In this document: positions 36,088-45,353 of the stretch, one piece after another
How the letters are laid out: every line of letters starts with the position of its first letter
How positions within the stretch are numbered: the first letter of the stretch is position 1
Assembly (NCBI GenBank): GCA_964638035.1
Contig: CAZWXD010000017.1
Location: 12,014 to 76,013 of the forward strand
Length of the DNA: 64,000 bases
Reading direction: 5' to 3'
From: JAGGAG01 sp964638035
Lineage (GTDB): Bacteria > Gemmatimonadota > Gemmatimonadetes > Gemmatimonadales > GWC2-71-9
The notes under the pieces: generated by a model
Seen by the model: only the letters and a program-made list of their open reading frames with translations
What the model was told of the DNA's origin: nothing
The model's database searches: none
Made by a program: the position numbers and the translations under genes

Positions 36088-37514
36088 ACCGCCTTGCCAT
36101 CGCGCTTTTCGCCCTGGTCGCTGCTGCGGCGCCGGCCACGGCACAACTGCCCAGCCAGGCACCGGCGCTTGCACCGCCGCCGAAGCTCGTGCTCCCGACG
36201 GTGCGAAGCAGCCTCCTCCCCAATGGGCTCCGGCTCGACATCGTGCCGATGCGCGAGGTGCCGCTGGTCCAGGCCACGCTCGTCATTGACGGCGGCGGCC
36301 GGCTGGATGGACCACTCCCGGGGCTGGCTGCGTTCACCGCGGGGATGCTCAAGCAGGGCGCCGGCGGGCGCACTGCCCTGGCCCTGGATGAAGAACTCGA
36401 ACACCTCGGTGCGACCCTGAGCGCCGGCGCTTCGTGGGATGCCACGACCCTGGTGCTCCGTGCCCCGCGCCGCACGTTTCCGGCGGCGTTGGCGCTGCTG
36501 GCGAGCGTGGTCCGGGAACCGCGGTTCGCCTCCGCCGACGTGACCAGGGAACGGGACCTGCAGCTCGCGCGGATTGCCCAGCGGCGGGTGCGGCCGTCGG
36601 CGGTGGCCACGGTGGCGCTTGGACGCGCCTTCTATCCCGAGGGGCACCCCTATCACGCGCCCCTCTCCGGCGATTCAGCCGCGGTGGCGCAGGTCGATTC
36701 GACACTGCTTCGCACCACCTGGACGTCGCTCGCCGACCCACGCCGCTCAACCATGTTCCTCACTGGCGACGTCTCGCTGGCCGATGGCCGCAAGCTGGTG
36801 CAGGACGCCTTCGGGACCTGGCGATCACCACGCCCGGGGGCGCCCGCCGTGACCCGGCCCGCCACCCCGGCCCCGGCACCCACGCGCGTGGTGCTGGTGG
36901 ACAAGCCCGGCGCGCCCCAGTCCGAGATCCTCATTGGCGGTGCGGGCGTGCCGCGCAGCTCGATCGACTACCCAGCCCTCGTCCTCATGAACACCATCCT
37001 GGGGGGATCCTACTCGGCGCGGCTCAATGACGTGCTGCGGGAGCAGAAGGGATATACCTACGGGGCATTCTCCGACTTCGCCTGGCGGCCCCTGCCGGGA
37101 CCATTTGTGGCGCAGGCGGCAGTGCGAACCGACGTCACCGACAGCTCGCTCAAGGTCTTCTTCGACGAGTTCCGCCGCATCCGGGACGAGCCGGTGCCGA
37201 ACGCCGAGCTGGACCGGGCCCGGGCGTACCTCGCATTGGGCGCGCTGGCGGGATGGGAGACCACCGGCGATGTCGCCTACCAGCTCGCGTCACTCCATGC
37301 CTTCGGCCTGCCGCTCTCGTCGGTGCAGCGGGAGCGCGATGCGATCGGCAAGGTGAACGCGGCCGAGGTGCAGCGCGTGGCGCAGCGCTACCTCGACCCG
37401 TCGCACCTGACGGTGGTGGTGGTGGGCGATGCGAAGGTGATCCGTCCCGGCATCGAGGCGCTCGGGCTCGGGCCCCTCGAGCTGCGTGACGCCGAGGGCA
37501 ACCTGCTGCCTTGA
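36084..37514 (+). CDS. M16-family protein lacking the zinc motif
   Basis: 476 residues with a signal sequence (about 1-22). Fold and length match the previous gene, but at the zinc site it reads PGLAAFTAGMLKQGA, without HxxEH. The second domain keeps MNTILGGSYSARLNDVLREQKGYTYG, the substrate-side motif of the family. It should pair with the active subunit to form the closed chamber. Translation is coupled through ATGA. Confidence 0.93.
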   Translation: MNRLAIALFALVAAAAPATAQLPSQAPALAPPPKLVLPTVRSSLLPNGLRLDIVPMREVPLVQATLVIDGGGRLDGPLPGLAAFTAGMLKQGAGGRTALALDEELEHLGATLSAGASWDATTLVLRAPRRTFPAALALLASVVREPRFASADVTRERDLQLARIAQRRVRPSAVATVALGRAFYPEGHPYHAPLSGDSAAVAQVDSTLLRTTWTSLADPRRSTMFLTGDVSLADGRKLVQDAFGTWRSPRPGAPAVTRPATPAPAPTRVVLVDKPGAPQSEILIGGAGVPRSSIDYPALVLMNTILGGSYSARLNDVLREQKGYTYGAFSDFAWRPLPGPFVAQAAVRTDVTDSSLKVFFDEFRRIRDEPVPNAELDRARAYLALGALAGWETTGDVAYQLASLHAFGLPLSSVQRERDAIGKVNAAEVQRVAQRYLDPSHLTVVVVGDAKVIRPGIEALGLGPLELRDAEGNLLP

Positions 37515-37539
37515 CACGCGCACCGGCGGCGGCGCGCGA

Positions 37540-40266
37540 TCAGGCGAACTGCGCCGCGACGCTTCCCCGGGCCTCGATCCACTCGCGCACATTGGCTGCC
37601 GCGAGTGGAGGGGCAAACAGCAACCCCTGGCCATAGGCGCAGCCCAGCGCCTCGAGCAGCTCGGCCTGCTCCCCGGTCTCGATCCCCTCGGCGACGGTAG
37701 TGAGGCCGAGCCCCCGCGCCAGGCCAATGATGCCGCGAATGAGGGTCGAGCCATCGGGTTTGGCCCGGTCGAGCGGGGTCAGGAATGAGCGGTCGATCTT
37801 GAGGATGCTGGCCGGCAGTTGCTGCAGGTAGCTGAGCGAGGAGTAGCCCGTCCCGAAGTCATCGATGGCGAGCCGCACGCCGAGCCCGCCCAGTTCACGG
37901 AACATCTGGGCGGAGCGCTCCGGCTGCTGCATGATGGCGCTCTCGGTCAGCTCGAGCACCAGGGCCGCGGGCGGGAGCCCGGACGCCGTGAGTGCAGCCG
38001 CGACTTCGGCGGTGAGCGCCGGATCGGGGATCTGTCGTGCCGACAGGTTCACCGTCACGTGCATGCCCGGATAGTCGCGCACCCACGGTGCGGCATCGCG
38101 GCAGGCGAGGCGCAGGGCACGGCGGCCCAGGGGAATGATGAGCCCGGTCTCCTCGGCGAGGGGCACGAACACGGCCGGCGTGATGCGACCCTGCACCGGA
38201 TGGTCCCACCGGATGAGGGCCTCGAGCCCGACCACCCGGCCCGACTCGAGTTCCACGATGGGCTGGTAGTCGAGCAGGAACTCGCGTGATGCGGGATCGT
38301 CCAGCGCCCGGCGCAGGTCGGCCTGGAGCCCCAGCCGCCCCACCACCGCCTCCAGCATCCGGGGCTCGAATACCTCGAACCGGCCGCGGCCGTTCGACTT
38401 CGCCAGGTACATCGCGATGTCAGCATGGCGCAGCACGTCGCCCGCGGTGTCGGCCAGCTCGGCGATGGCGACGCCCACGCTGGCCGCCACGGCCATCTCC
38501 CGCCCGAACACCCGGAACGGGACCTTGAGCGCCGAGGTGATGCGGTGCGTGACGTCGAGCACGGCCTGCCGGTCGCGTGGCGCCTCGAGCAGCACGGCAA
38601 ACTCGTCGCCCCCCAGGCGGGCCACGATGTCCTGGCTTCCCACCTGCTCCCGGAGCCGGGAGGCCGCCGCAATCAGGAGCGCATCACCCTGCGCATGGCC
38701 GAAGGTGTCGTTGACGCCCTTGAAGTTGTCGAGGTCGAGGAAGAGCAGCGCCGGCCCGAACGCCTGCCGCGGGCCGCGGAGGATCTGCTCCATGCGGGCG
38801 CGCAGCATCACGCGGTTGGCCAGCCCCGTCAGGCCGTCGTGCGTGGCCTGGTGGGTGAGGCGTTCCTCCAGGTCACGTCGCTCGGTGATGTCGCGGGTGT
38901 TGAGCACCACGCCGCGCACGTTGGAATCGGACATCAGGTTCGTGGCGGTGGTCTCGCCCCAGGCCCAGCCGCCATCGGCGCGCCGGAGCCGCCAGGAGCG
39001 CACGCTGCTCCCCCAGGGCCGGGCGAGCAGCTCGTGCAGGAAGCCCCGTGCCGCCACCGCCTCGTCGGGATGCAGGAGCACGTCGAGGGGGTGGCCAATC
39101 ACCTGTTCCGGCTGGTGCCCGAGGAGGCGCTGCACCGAGGGGCTGGCGTAGAGCACGGTGCCCTCCGCGTCCACCACCACGATGACCTCCGTGGCGTTCG
39201 CCACGAGCGACTCGAAGCGCTCCTCCACGCTGCGGCGCGCACGCTGGGCCTCATGGTGGAGGTTCTCCCGCACCGTCACCACCTGGCGCACCACCACGAT
39301 GGCCGTGAGGAGGGCCGCGCCCATGGTGAGCCCCATCACCAGGGGCGACTCGCTGCGCATCGCCACCACGGCCAGGAGCACATAGCCCGCCGCGAGCGCC
39401 CCCCACGACACCAGGCCCACGCCAGGCACGCGCCGCTCCGGCAGCAGCGCCTCCGGGCGCGCGGAACAGGCCGCGAGGTACGCCAGGCCGGTCACGAAGG
39501 TGAGCTGCGCAAACACCGTGCGCTCGTGCGGCAGGCCGCCGCGAAGCGCCGCCGTCGCCGGCTGGTTGGGCACCCAGCTGTCGGTGAGCAGGAAGAAGCC
39601 CGCGGCCAGGGCCAGGAGGAAGAACCCACCCCATGCCACCTGCCGCGGCGAGATGCGGAAGAGGTGGGTCACCAGGGCGAACAGCACGAGCAGGTCGCCC
39701 ACCGCGAGGAGCACCTGGATCACCGAGGGCCGCTCGCTCCCCACGACGGCACCGCGCTGGCTCGCGACGGCCCAGAGGACCAGGGCACCGCTCAGGCCGA
39801 CCACCGCGGCGTCGAGCAGGAAGCGGCGCCGTGCCGAGCGGCCGATGTCGGTGTCGGGGAAGGCCGCGAAGCCGGCGAGCAGGAGCGGCGGCACCAGCAC
39901 GAAGCACAGCTGCATCACCAGCCGGAGTTCATCGCCGACCGGACCGGGGAGGCGCAGTGCCAGCGACTGGTCGATTCGGAGCAGCAGGGCGTAGCCCGCC
40001 GCCTGCGCCGCGCCCGCCAGCGCCACGAAGCCCCAGCGCACTGGCGTGTGCGGGAACCCGGGTCGAAGCGCCAGGAACGCCGCCAGCACGCACCACGCCA
40101 CCGCAATGCCGGCCGGCACCACGAGGATCGCATGGCGCGCCTCGCCCTTGAGCCCCGGGCTCGCGGCGCCCGCATACCACCAGCCCACCGCACACGCCGC
40201 CAGGGCAACCACCACGACGGGCCAGAGTGCGCGCGCGCGCGCCCGCGCGGACGGCATGTCGTTCAT
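37540..40266 (-). CDS. membrane c-di-GMP enzyme: PAS-GGDEF-EAL
   Basis: 908 residues. The first 340 or so hold about eight to ten hydrophobic segments, an integral membrane sensor. A PAS domain lies at about 355-465, GGDEF at about 465-640 and EAL at about 645-900. LGGDEFAVL (552-556) keeps the cyclase signature, but the inhibitory RxxD site is absent (GSQD instead). The EAL domain has GLEALIRW (about 682), NLSARQ, DDFGTGYSSL and KIDRSF, so a phosphodiesterase is likely active too. The balance of making and breaking c-di-GMP cannot be read from sequence. Divergent from the NUDIX gene. Confidence 0.92.
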   Translation of the reverse strand: MNDMPSARARARALWPVVVVALAACAVGWWYAGAASPGLKGEARHAILVVPAGIAVAWCVLAAFLALRPGFPHTPVRWGFVALAGAAQAAGYALLLRIDQSLALRLPGPVGDELRLVMQLCFVLVPPLLLAGFAAFPDTDIGRSARRRFLLDAAVVGLSGALVLWAVASQRGAVVGSERPSVIQVLLAVGDLLVLFALVTHLFRISPRQVAWGGFFLLALAAGFFLLTDSWVPNQPATAALRGGLPHERTVFAQLTFVTGLAYLAACSARPEALLPERRVPGVGLVSWGALAAGYVLLAVVAMRSESPLVMGLTMGAALLTAIVVVRQVVTVRENLHHEAQRARRSVEERFESLVANATEVIVVVDAEGTVLYASPSVQRLLGHQPEQVIGHPLDVLLHPDEAVAARGFLHELLARPWGSSVRSWRLRRADGGWAWGETTATNLMSDSNVRGVVLNTRDITERRDLEERLTHQATHDGLTGLANRVMLRARMEQILRGPRQAFGPALLFLDLDNFKGVNDTFGHAQGDALLIAAASRLREQVGSQDIVARLGGDEFAVLLEAPRDRQAVLDVTHRITSALKVPFRVFGREMAVAASVGVAIAELADTAGDVLRHADIAMYLAKSNGRGRFEVFEPRMLEAVVGRLGLQADLRRALDDPASREFLLDYQPIVELESGRVVGLEALIRWDHPVQGRITPAVFVPLAEETGLIIPLGRRALRLACRDAAPWVRDYPGMHVTVNLSARQIPDPALTAEVAAALTASGLPPAALVLELTESAIMQQPERSAQMFRELGGLGVRLAIDDFGTGYSSLSYLQQLPASILKIDRSFLTPLDRAKPDGSTLIRGIIGLARGLGLTTVAEGIETGEQAELLEALGCAYGQGLLFAPPLAAANVREWIEARGSVAAQFA

Positions 40267-40298
40267 GACGCGCTAGACTTCAGCACCCCAACTCCCGG

Positions 40299-40853
40299 AT
40301 GCAGGTGATGACCCTCGTGACGCACGAACGCAAGTACACCGGTCGCATCCTCGATGTCGATCTCGATACCGTGCGGTTCCCCGATGGAAGCATCGGGCAA
40401 CTGGAGATGATCCGCCACCCCGGTGCGGCCGCCGTGGTGCCGTTCGTGGACCCGCCTGGCGCACCCGATCCCCGTGTCCTGCTCCTGCGCCAGTTCCGTC
40501 ACGCCGCCGGGCGGCCCCTCTGGGAGGTCCCGGCAGGGCGCCTCGAGCCCGGGGAAGACCCCGAAGCCTGCGCCCTCCGCGAAATGCAGGAAGAAGCGGG
40601 CGTGAAGGCACGCCAGGTCCGCCCGCTCCTTCCCATCCTGACCACCCCGGGGTTCACCGACGAGCAGATCCATCTCTTCATGGCATGGGAACTTAAGCCG
40701 GTGCCCACGGCTCGCGAACCGGACGAGTTCGTGGAAGTGCATGAACTCCGGTGGTCGGAGGTGGGCCGCCTCCTGGCCCGGGGCGAGGTGGTGGATGGCA
40801 AGACCCTCGTGACGCTCATGTACGTGCAGTGTTTCAGGCGAGCCGCCGCCTGA
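40299..40853 (+). CDS. NUDIX hydrolase, ADP-ribose pyrophosphatase type
   Basis: 184 residues; the in-frame ATG at 40308 is an equally good start. The Nudix box is GRLEPGEDPEACALREMQEEAG (about 82-103), with all Glu and Arg residues for Mg2+ binding. Upstream TGRILDVDLDTVRFPDG and WEVPAG (about 76), and the later GFTDEQIHLFMAWEL, fit the ADP-ribose pyrophosphatase group. It hydrolyses ADP-ribose or a related nucleotide sugar in the cytoplasm. A TAGACT hexamer lies 22 nt upstream. Confidence 0.9.
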   Translation: MQVMTLVTHERKYTGRILDVDLDTVRFPDGSIGQLEMIRHPGAAAVVPFVDPPGAPDPRVLLLRQFRHAAGRPLWEVPAGRLEPGEDPEACALREMQEEAGVKARQVRPLLPILTTPGFTDEQIHLFMAWELKPVPTAREPDEFVEVHELRWSEVGRLLARGEVVDGKTLVTLMYVQCFRRAAA

Positions 40854-40854
40854 G

Positions 40855-40860
40855 TACGTT
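40855..40860 (+). promoter_or_regulatory. -10-like TANNNT close to the holA start
   Basis: TACGTT ends 6 nt before the GTG at 40867, within the final codons of the NUDIX gene, with only CCGCCC between. Confidence 0.45.
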
Positions 40861-40866
40861 CCGCCC

Positions 40867-42777
40867 GTGAAGGAGCACGCGTACGAATCCGCCTTTCGCG
40901 CGGCGCTGAAGGGCGAGGTCCCGCCGGTCTGGTACCTGGTTGGCCGCGAGGACCTCCTCAAGGATGAACTCATCAAGGCGGTGGTCGCGAAGGTCCTCGA
41001 TCCCGCCATGCGCGACTTCAACCTCGACCAGCGCACGGCGACCGCCCTCGACCCCGAGTCCCTGGGCACCCTGCTCAACACCCTGCCGATGATGGCCGAC
41101 CGGCGCGTGGTGATCCTGCGCGACGTGGAGGGCTGGCAGAAGCGCTCCCGGGGGCGCGCGGCCCTGCTCCGCTACCTGGAGCGTCCCTCGCCGGAGACCG
41201 TGCTGATCCTGGTGCATGGCGCTGGCGATCCCGACCCCGACGATGACCTCGCACGCGCATCGGTGGTGGTACCCTGCAACGCGCTCGAGCCCGCCAGGGC
41301 CCTGCGTTGGCTGGAGAAGCGCGCCGCGGCCGCCGGCCTGGCCCTGCCACAGGACGCTGCCGAGCACCTCCTCCGCGTCACGGGTGGTGACCTCGGCACC
41401 CTCGAGGCCGAACTCGCCAAGCTGGCCGCCCTCCCCGAGGGCACCGGGATCACCCGCGACCTGGTCGGGTCCCTGGTGGGCGTCCGGCATGGCGAGACGA
41501 TCTTCGACTGGCGTGACGCACTCTTCGAGGGCGACGCCCCGCGGGCGCTGGCCCTGCTCGGTCCCGTGCTCGACCAGGCTGGTGTGTCGGGCGTGAAGCT
41601 CGTGTCGCTGGTCGGGAACACGCTCGTGGGCCTGGCACTGGCGCGGGCACACCATGACCGGGGGCAACAGGGCAGCGCGCTGGAGCGCACCATCTTCCAG
41701 GCACTTCGGCAGGCCCGTGCCTATGGCCTTCCCGACTGGAAGGGTGAGTCTGCGCGCTGGGCCCGATGGGTGGGCACCTGGCCACCGGCCCGCCTCGCGG
41801 CCGCTACGCGTGTCGCGCTGGACACCGACATCGCCCTCAAGAACACCACCCTGAGCGATGACCGCGCCCTGCTGGCCGAACTGGTGCTGCGGTTGTGTGG
41901 TCCCGGGGTGCAAGGCGCCCCGGGTGGCCGGGCGGCAGCCGCACGGAGGGCCGTCACGGCGCTCCTCACGCTGGTCGCCTGTTCCGCCTTCTCCACGCTC
42001 GCGGCGCAGGCCGCCCCGCCGGTCCTCGCGAGTGCGCTGGCCCTGGCGCAGGAGGGCCGCGCCGATTCCGCCCGCGCCCTCCTGCGGCAGCTCGAGGCCT
42101 CCACGCCGCCAACGGACTCCCTCTTCCCCGGGATCCTCTACGGCTCGGCGCTCGTCGCCCCCGATGCCGTGGAGGCGCGGCGCCGGTTGCAGCGTGTGGT
42201 GATCGAGTACCCGGTGTCGCCATGGGCCGGCGAGGCCACCATCCGGCTGGGCCAGCTCGACTTCGCATCGGGCGATCCTGCCGCCGCGGCCAGGCAGCTC
42301 GAGCGGTTCCGGAGCGACCACGCGGCCTCCCCGCTCTATCCGGTGGCGGCCGTCTGGGGTGCACGCATCGGGTTCGAGCTGAAGGACGCCGCGTCGGCGT
42401 GCCAGTGGGTGGCAGAGGGCCTCTCGCGGAACCCCGATGGGGCGGCGCGCAGCGAGTTGATGGCACTCTCGCAGCGCTGCAGCACTCCAGGCCCCGCCAC
42501 ACCGCCCCCCGCTGTCCCGGCCACGCCTGCCGCCCCCTCGCCAGCACCGGCTGATGCTGCCCCATGGCGCATCCAGCTCGCCGCCCTCCCCACGCAGGAC
42601 GCCGCGGAGAAGGTGCTCCAGCGCGCAACGTCGGCCGGCTACCCGGGCGTCATCGTGGAAGAGGGCGGCTACCACAAGGTGCGGGTCGGCTCCTATGCCT
42701 CGCGGGCCGATGCCGGTGCTGCGCTCGCCGGGGTGAAGGCGCGCCTGGGCGGCGCACCGTTCGTGGTGGCACCGTGA
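40867..42777 (+). CDS. holA: DNA polymerase III delta subunit fused in frame to a secreted SPOR-domain protein
   Basis: One open frame of 636 residues. Residues 1-345 are the clamp-loader delta subunit: VWYLVGREDLLKDELI, FNLDQRTATALD, LNTLPMMADRRVVILRDVE, RVTGGDLGTLEAELAKLAAL and the C-terminal collar to LLAELVLRL. The frame then passes with no stop into AARRAVTALLTLVACSAFSTLAAQA, a Sec signal sequence, then TPR-like helices (about 385-510), a Pro/Ala linker and a SPOR domain (about 560-636) that binds denuded peptidoglycan. A GTG at 41908 is a plausible start for the second protein. Cytoplasmic clamp loader and periplasmic SPOR protein are unlikely partners, so either the stop of holA was lost or the sequence has an error. 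Confidence 0.85.
   Translation: MKEHAYESAFRAALKGEVPPVWYLVGREDLLKDELIKAVVAKVLDPAMRDFNLDQRTATALDPESLGTLLNTLPMMADRRVVILRDVEGWQKRSRGRAALLRYLERPSPETVLILVHGAGDPDPDDDLARASVVVPCNALEPARALRWLEKRAAAAGLALPQDAAEHLLRVTGGDLGTLEAELAKLAALPEGTGITRDLVGSLVGVRHGETIFDWRDALFEGDAPRALALLGPVLDQAGVSGVKLVSLVGNTLVGLALARAHHDRGQQGSALERTIFQALRQARAYGLPDWKGESARWARWVGTWPPARLAAATRVALDTDIALKNTTLSDDRALLAELVLRLCGPGVQGAPGGRAAAARRAVTALLTLVACSAFSTLAAQAAPPVLASALALAQEGRADSARALLRQLEASTPPTDSLFPGILYGSALVAPDAVEARRRLQRVVIEYPVSPWAGEATIRLGQLDFASGDPAAAARQLERFRSDHAASPLYPVAAVWGARIGFELKDAASACQWVAEGLSRNPDGAARSELMALSQRCSTPGPATPPPAVPATPAAPSPAPADAAPWRIQLAALPTQDAAEKVLQRATSAGYPGVIVEEGGYHKVRVGSYASRADAGAALAGVKARLGGAPFVVAP
41908..42777 (+). CDS. nested start: secreted TPR-SPOR protein
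   Basis: 289 residues if translated from the internal GTG at 41908, giving MQGAPGGRAAAARRAVTALL and then a cleavable signal ending near AQA. This is a complete envelope protein on its own: TPR-like helices, a Pro/Ala-rich linker and a C-terminal SPOR domain (PWRIQLAALPTQDAAEKVL, then GYHKVRVGSYASRADA). SPOR proteins gather at the division septum or act in peptidoglycan remodelling. The start is in the same frame as holA. Which product is made is an open question. The 3' end overlaps the mutS start by 4 nt. Confidence 0.6.
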   Translation: MQGAPGGRAAAARRAVTALLTLVACSAFSTLAAQAAPPVLASALALAQEGRADSARALLRQLEASTPPTDSLFPGILYGSALVAPDAVEARRRLQRVVIEYPVSPWAGEATIRLGQLDFASGDPAAAARQLERFRSDHAASPLYPVAAVWGARIGFELKDAASACQWVAEGLSRNPDGAARSELMALSQRCSTPGPATPPPAVPATPAAPSPAPADAAPWRIQLAALPTQDAAEKVLQRATSAGYPGVIVEEGGYHKVRVGSYASRADAGAALAGVKARLGGAPFVVAP

Positions 42778-45347
42778 GCGGGAAGGCCGGCGCCGACTCG
42801 CCACTCATGGCGCAGTACCGCGAGATCAAGGCGCGGCACCAGGATGCCATCCTGTTTTTCCGGATGGGCGATTTCTACGAGATGTTCTACGACGATGCCG
42901 AGCTGGGCGCGCGCACGCTGGGCATCACCCTCACCAGCCGCGGCGATGGCGTGCCCCTCGCCGGCGTGCCGGTGAAGGCGGCCGCCGACTACCTGCGACA
43001 GCTCGTCGGCGCGGGCCACCGGGTGGCCATCTGCGAGCAGGTGGAGGATCCCAAGGCAGCCCGCGGCATCGTGCGCCGCGAGGTGGTCGAGACCGTGACG
43101 CCGGGCGCCCTGCTGCAGGACGACTGGCTGGCTGGCTCCCGCAACAACTGGATCGTCGCACTCGCCGATGGCGGGCTCGCCGCGATCGACCTCTCCACTG
43201 GCGAGTTCGTCCTCGAGCATGACGATGGCGGGGCGGCCACCGACGCCCTGGAGCGCTACGCACCGGCCGAGGTGGTCCTGCCGGTCGATGCAGCGCCCGC
43301 CATTCCCGAGCGCATCCTCCGCACCCCACGTGAGCGCTGGGAGTTCGATGCGGCGCTCGGGCGCGATGACCTGCTCCGCCGCTTCGAGATCGCCTCGCTC
43401 GACGGCCTGGGCATCGGTGCCGCCGATGCTCCCGCGGTGGGCGCTGCCGCCGCCCTGGTCCGCTACCTCGGCGAACTGCAGCCCGGTGGCCTGCCGCACC
43501 TGCAGCGCCCCGTGGTCCACCGGCGCGACGGCACCCTCTGGCTCGACGAGATGACGCGGCGGAACCTCGAGCTGGTGGAGCCGATGCTGCCGGGCACGCG
43601 GAACGCGACGCTCCTCGAGGCGCTCGACCGCACGCTGACGCCGATGGGCGCACGCCTGCTGCGGCAGTCCATCCTGGCCCCACTGTGCGACGTCGCTGCC
43701 ATCGAGGCCCGGCTCGACGCGGTGGAGGTGCTGCTGTGCGATGCCCGCGGGCGAGGCCGCCTCCGCGAGGCACTGGATGGCGTGCGCGACCTCGAGCGGC
43801 TTGCGGGCCGCGCGGCGGCGGGGCGCGCCTCGCCTCGTGAACTGGGCGCCCTGCGTGACTCGTTCCTCCGCCTGCCCGACGTGCTCGAGGCACTCACCGC
43901 GATCGCAGGTGGCGCGGCGCGCGCTGCCGGCGAGCTGGACCGGGCACTGCGCGAGCTGGACCTGCTGCACGACATTGCCACCGAGCTGGCGGCAGCGCTC
44001 ACCGACCGGCCGCCCCAGGTGCTCACCGATGGCGGCGTGGTGCGCCCGGGCCATGACCCGGTCCTCGACGAGCTCATCGCGCTGCGCGACGGCGGACGCC
44101 AGACCATTGCCGCCATCCAGCAGCGGGAGCGCGACCGCACCGGCATCAGCTCGCTCAAGGTCGGGTTCAACAAGGTCTTCGGCTACTACATCGAGGTGAC
44201 CCACGCGCACCGGACCCGGGTGCCGGCCGACTACGAGCGGCGGCAGACCCTGACCGGCGCCGAGCGGTACGTGACGCCCGAGCTCAAGGAGTACGAGGCG
44301 CGCGTGCTCGGCGCCGAGGAGCAGGTCGCGGCACGGGAAGCCGCCATCTTCCTGGCACTGCGCACCCGCGTGGGCGCCGCGGTGGACCGGGTGCAGCGCA
44401 CGGCCCGGGTGCTTGCCCGGCTCGACCTCTGGGGCGCGCTGGCGCACGTGGCGGAGGCCTCCGGCTACGTGCGGCCGCAGGTTGAGGACGGCTTCGACCT
44501 GGAGCTGGTGCAGGCGCGCCACCCGGTGATCGAGCGCCTCATGCCGCGCGAGCAGTTCATGCCCAACGACGTGCGCTTCACCACCAGCGAGCGGTTCCTG
44601 CTCGTCACGGGGCCCAACATGGCCGGCAAGTCCACCATCCTGCGGCAGATCGGCCTCGCGGTGGTGCTGGCACAGATGGGGAGCTTCGTGCCGGCACGGC
44701 GGGCGCGCGTGGGCCTGGTGGACCGGCTCTTCACCCGCGTGGGGGCCAGCGACAACCTGGCGCGCGGGCAGTCGACCTTCATGGTGGAGATGAGCGAGAC
44801 GAGCGCGATCCTGCACAACGCCACGGCCCGGAGCCTCGTGCTCCTCGACGAGGTCGGCCGCGGCACCTCAACCTACGACGGCGTGGCGATCGCGTGGGCC
44901 GTCTCGGAGCACCTGCACGACCACACGGGCTGCAAGGCCATGTTCGCCACGCACTACCACGAGCTCATGCAGCTGCCGGAGCAGCTTGCCCATGCGCGCA
45001 ACCTGAACGTGGCCGTGCGTGAGGCCGGTGACCGGGTGGTCTTCCTGCACCGGCTGGAGGCCGGCGGGACCGACCGTTCCTACGGCGTGCACGTCGCCGA
45101 GCTGGCGGGCCTGCCGCGCAGCGTGGTGGACCGGGCGCGGCAGGTCCTGGGAACCCTCGAGGGCGAGCACCGCGTGGCATCGGGTGCGCCACCCACCCCG
45201 GACGACCCCGGACAACTGGGACTCTTCGCCGAACCGGCGCCGCATCCCGCACTCGACCTGCTGCGCGACCTCGATGTCGATGCCATGACGCCACTCGAGG
45301 CGCTCAACCGCCTCGCAGAACTGCAGCGTCGCGCGCGTGACGCCTGA
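42774..45347 (+). CDS. mutS: DNA mismatch repair protein MutS
   Basis: 857 residues from a GTG overlapping the previous stop (GTGA); the frame is open further upstream but belongs to a shadow of the SPOR gene. Mismatch-binding motif GDFYEMFYDDA (about 25-35), clamp and connector domains, then the ATPase with Walker A TGPNMAGKST (about 612-621) and LLDEVGRGTSTYDG (about 690). The C-terminal dimer/tetramer tail is short but normal in form. It recognises mispairs and recruits MutL, which is not in this window. Convergent with the small unknown gene. Confidence 0.97.
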   Translation: MSGKAGADSPLMAQYREIKARHQDAILFFRMGDFYEMFYDDAELGARTLGITLTSRGDGVPLAGVPVKAAADYLRQLVGAGHRVAICEQVEDPKAARGIVRREVVETVTPGALLQDDWLAGSRNNWIVALADGGLAAIDLSTGEFVLEHDDGGAATDALERYAPAEVVLPVDAAPAIPERILRTPRERWEFDAALGRDDLLRRFEIASLDGLGIGAADAPAVGAAAALVRYLGELQPGGLPHLQRPVVHRRDGTLWLDEMTRRNLELVEPMLPGTRNATLLEALDRTLTPMGARLLRQSILAPLCDVAAIEARLDAVEVLLCDARGRGRLREALDGVRDLERLAGRAAAGRASPRELGALRDSFLRLPDVLEALTAIAGGAARAAGELDRALRELDLLHDIATELAAALTDRPPQVLTDGGVVRPGHDPVLDELIALRDGGRQTIAAIQQRERDRTGISSLKVGFNKVFGYYIEVTHAHRTRVPADYERRQTLTGAERYVTPELKEYEARVLGAEEQVAAREAAIFLALRTRVGAAVDRVQRTARVLARLDLWGALAHVAEASGYVRPQVEDGFDLELVQARHPVIERLMPREQFMPNDVRFTTSERFLLVTGPNMAGKSTILRQIGLAVVLAQMGSFVPARRARVGLVDRLFTRVGASDNLARGQSTFMVEMSETSAILHNATARSLVLLDEVGRGTSTYDGVAIAWAVSEHLHDHTGCKAMFATHYHELMQLPEQLAHARNLNVAVREAGDRVVFLHRLEAGGTDRSYGVHVAELAGLPRSVVDRARQVLGTLEGEHRVASGAPPTPDDPGQLGLFAEPAPHPALDLLRDLDVDAMTPLEALNRLAELQRRARDA

Positions 45348-45353
45348 CGGCGC

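Noticed and set aside
42564..42773. Upstream extension of the mutS frame over the SPOR gene
   Set aside because: MutS similarity begins after the GTG at 42774, which overlaps the previous stop; the extra 70 residues are Arg/Gly/Ala-rich shadow sequence.
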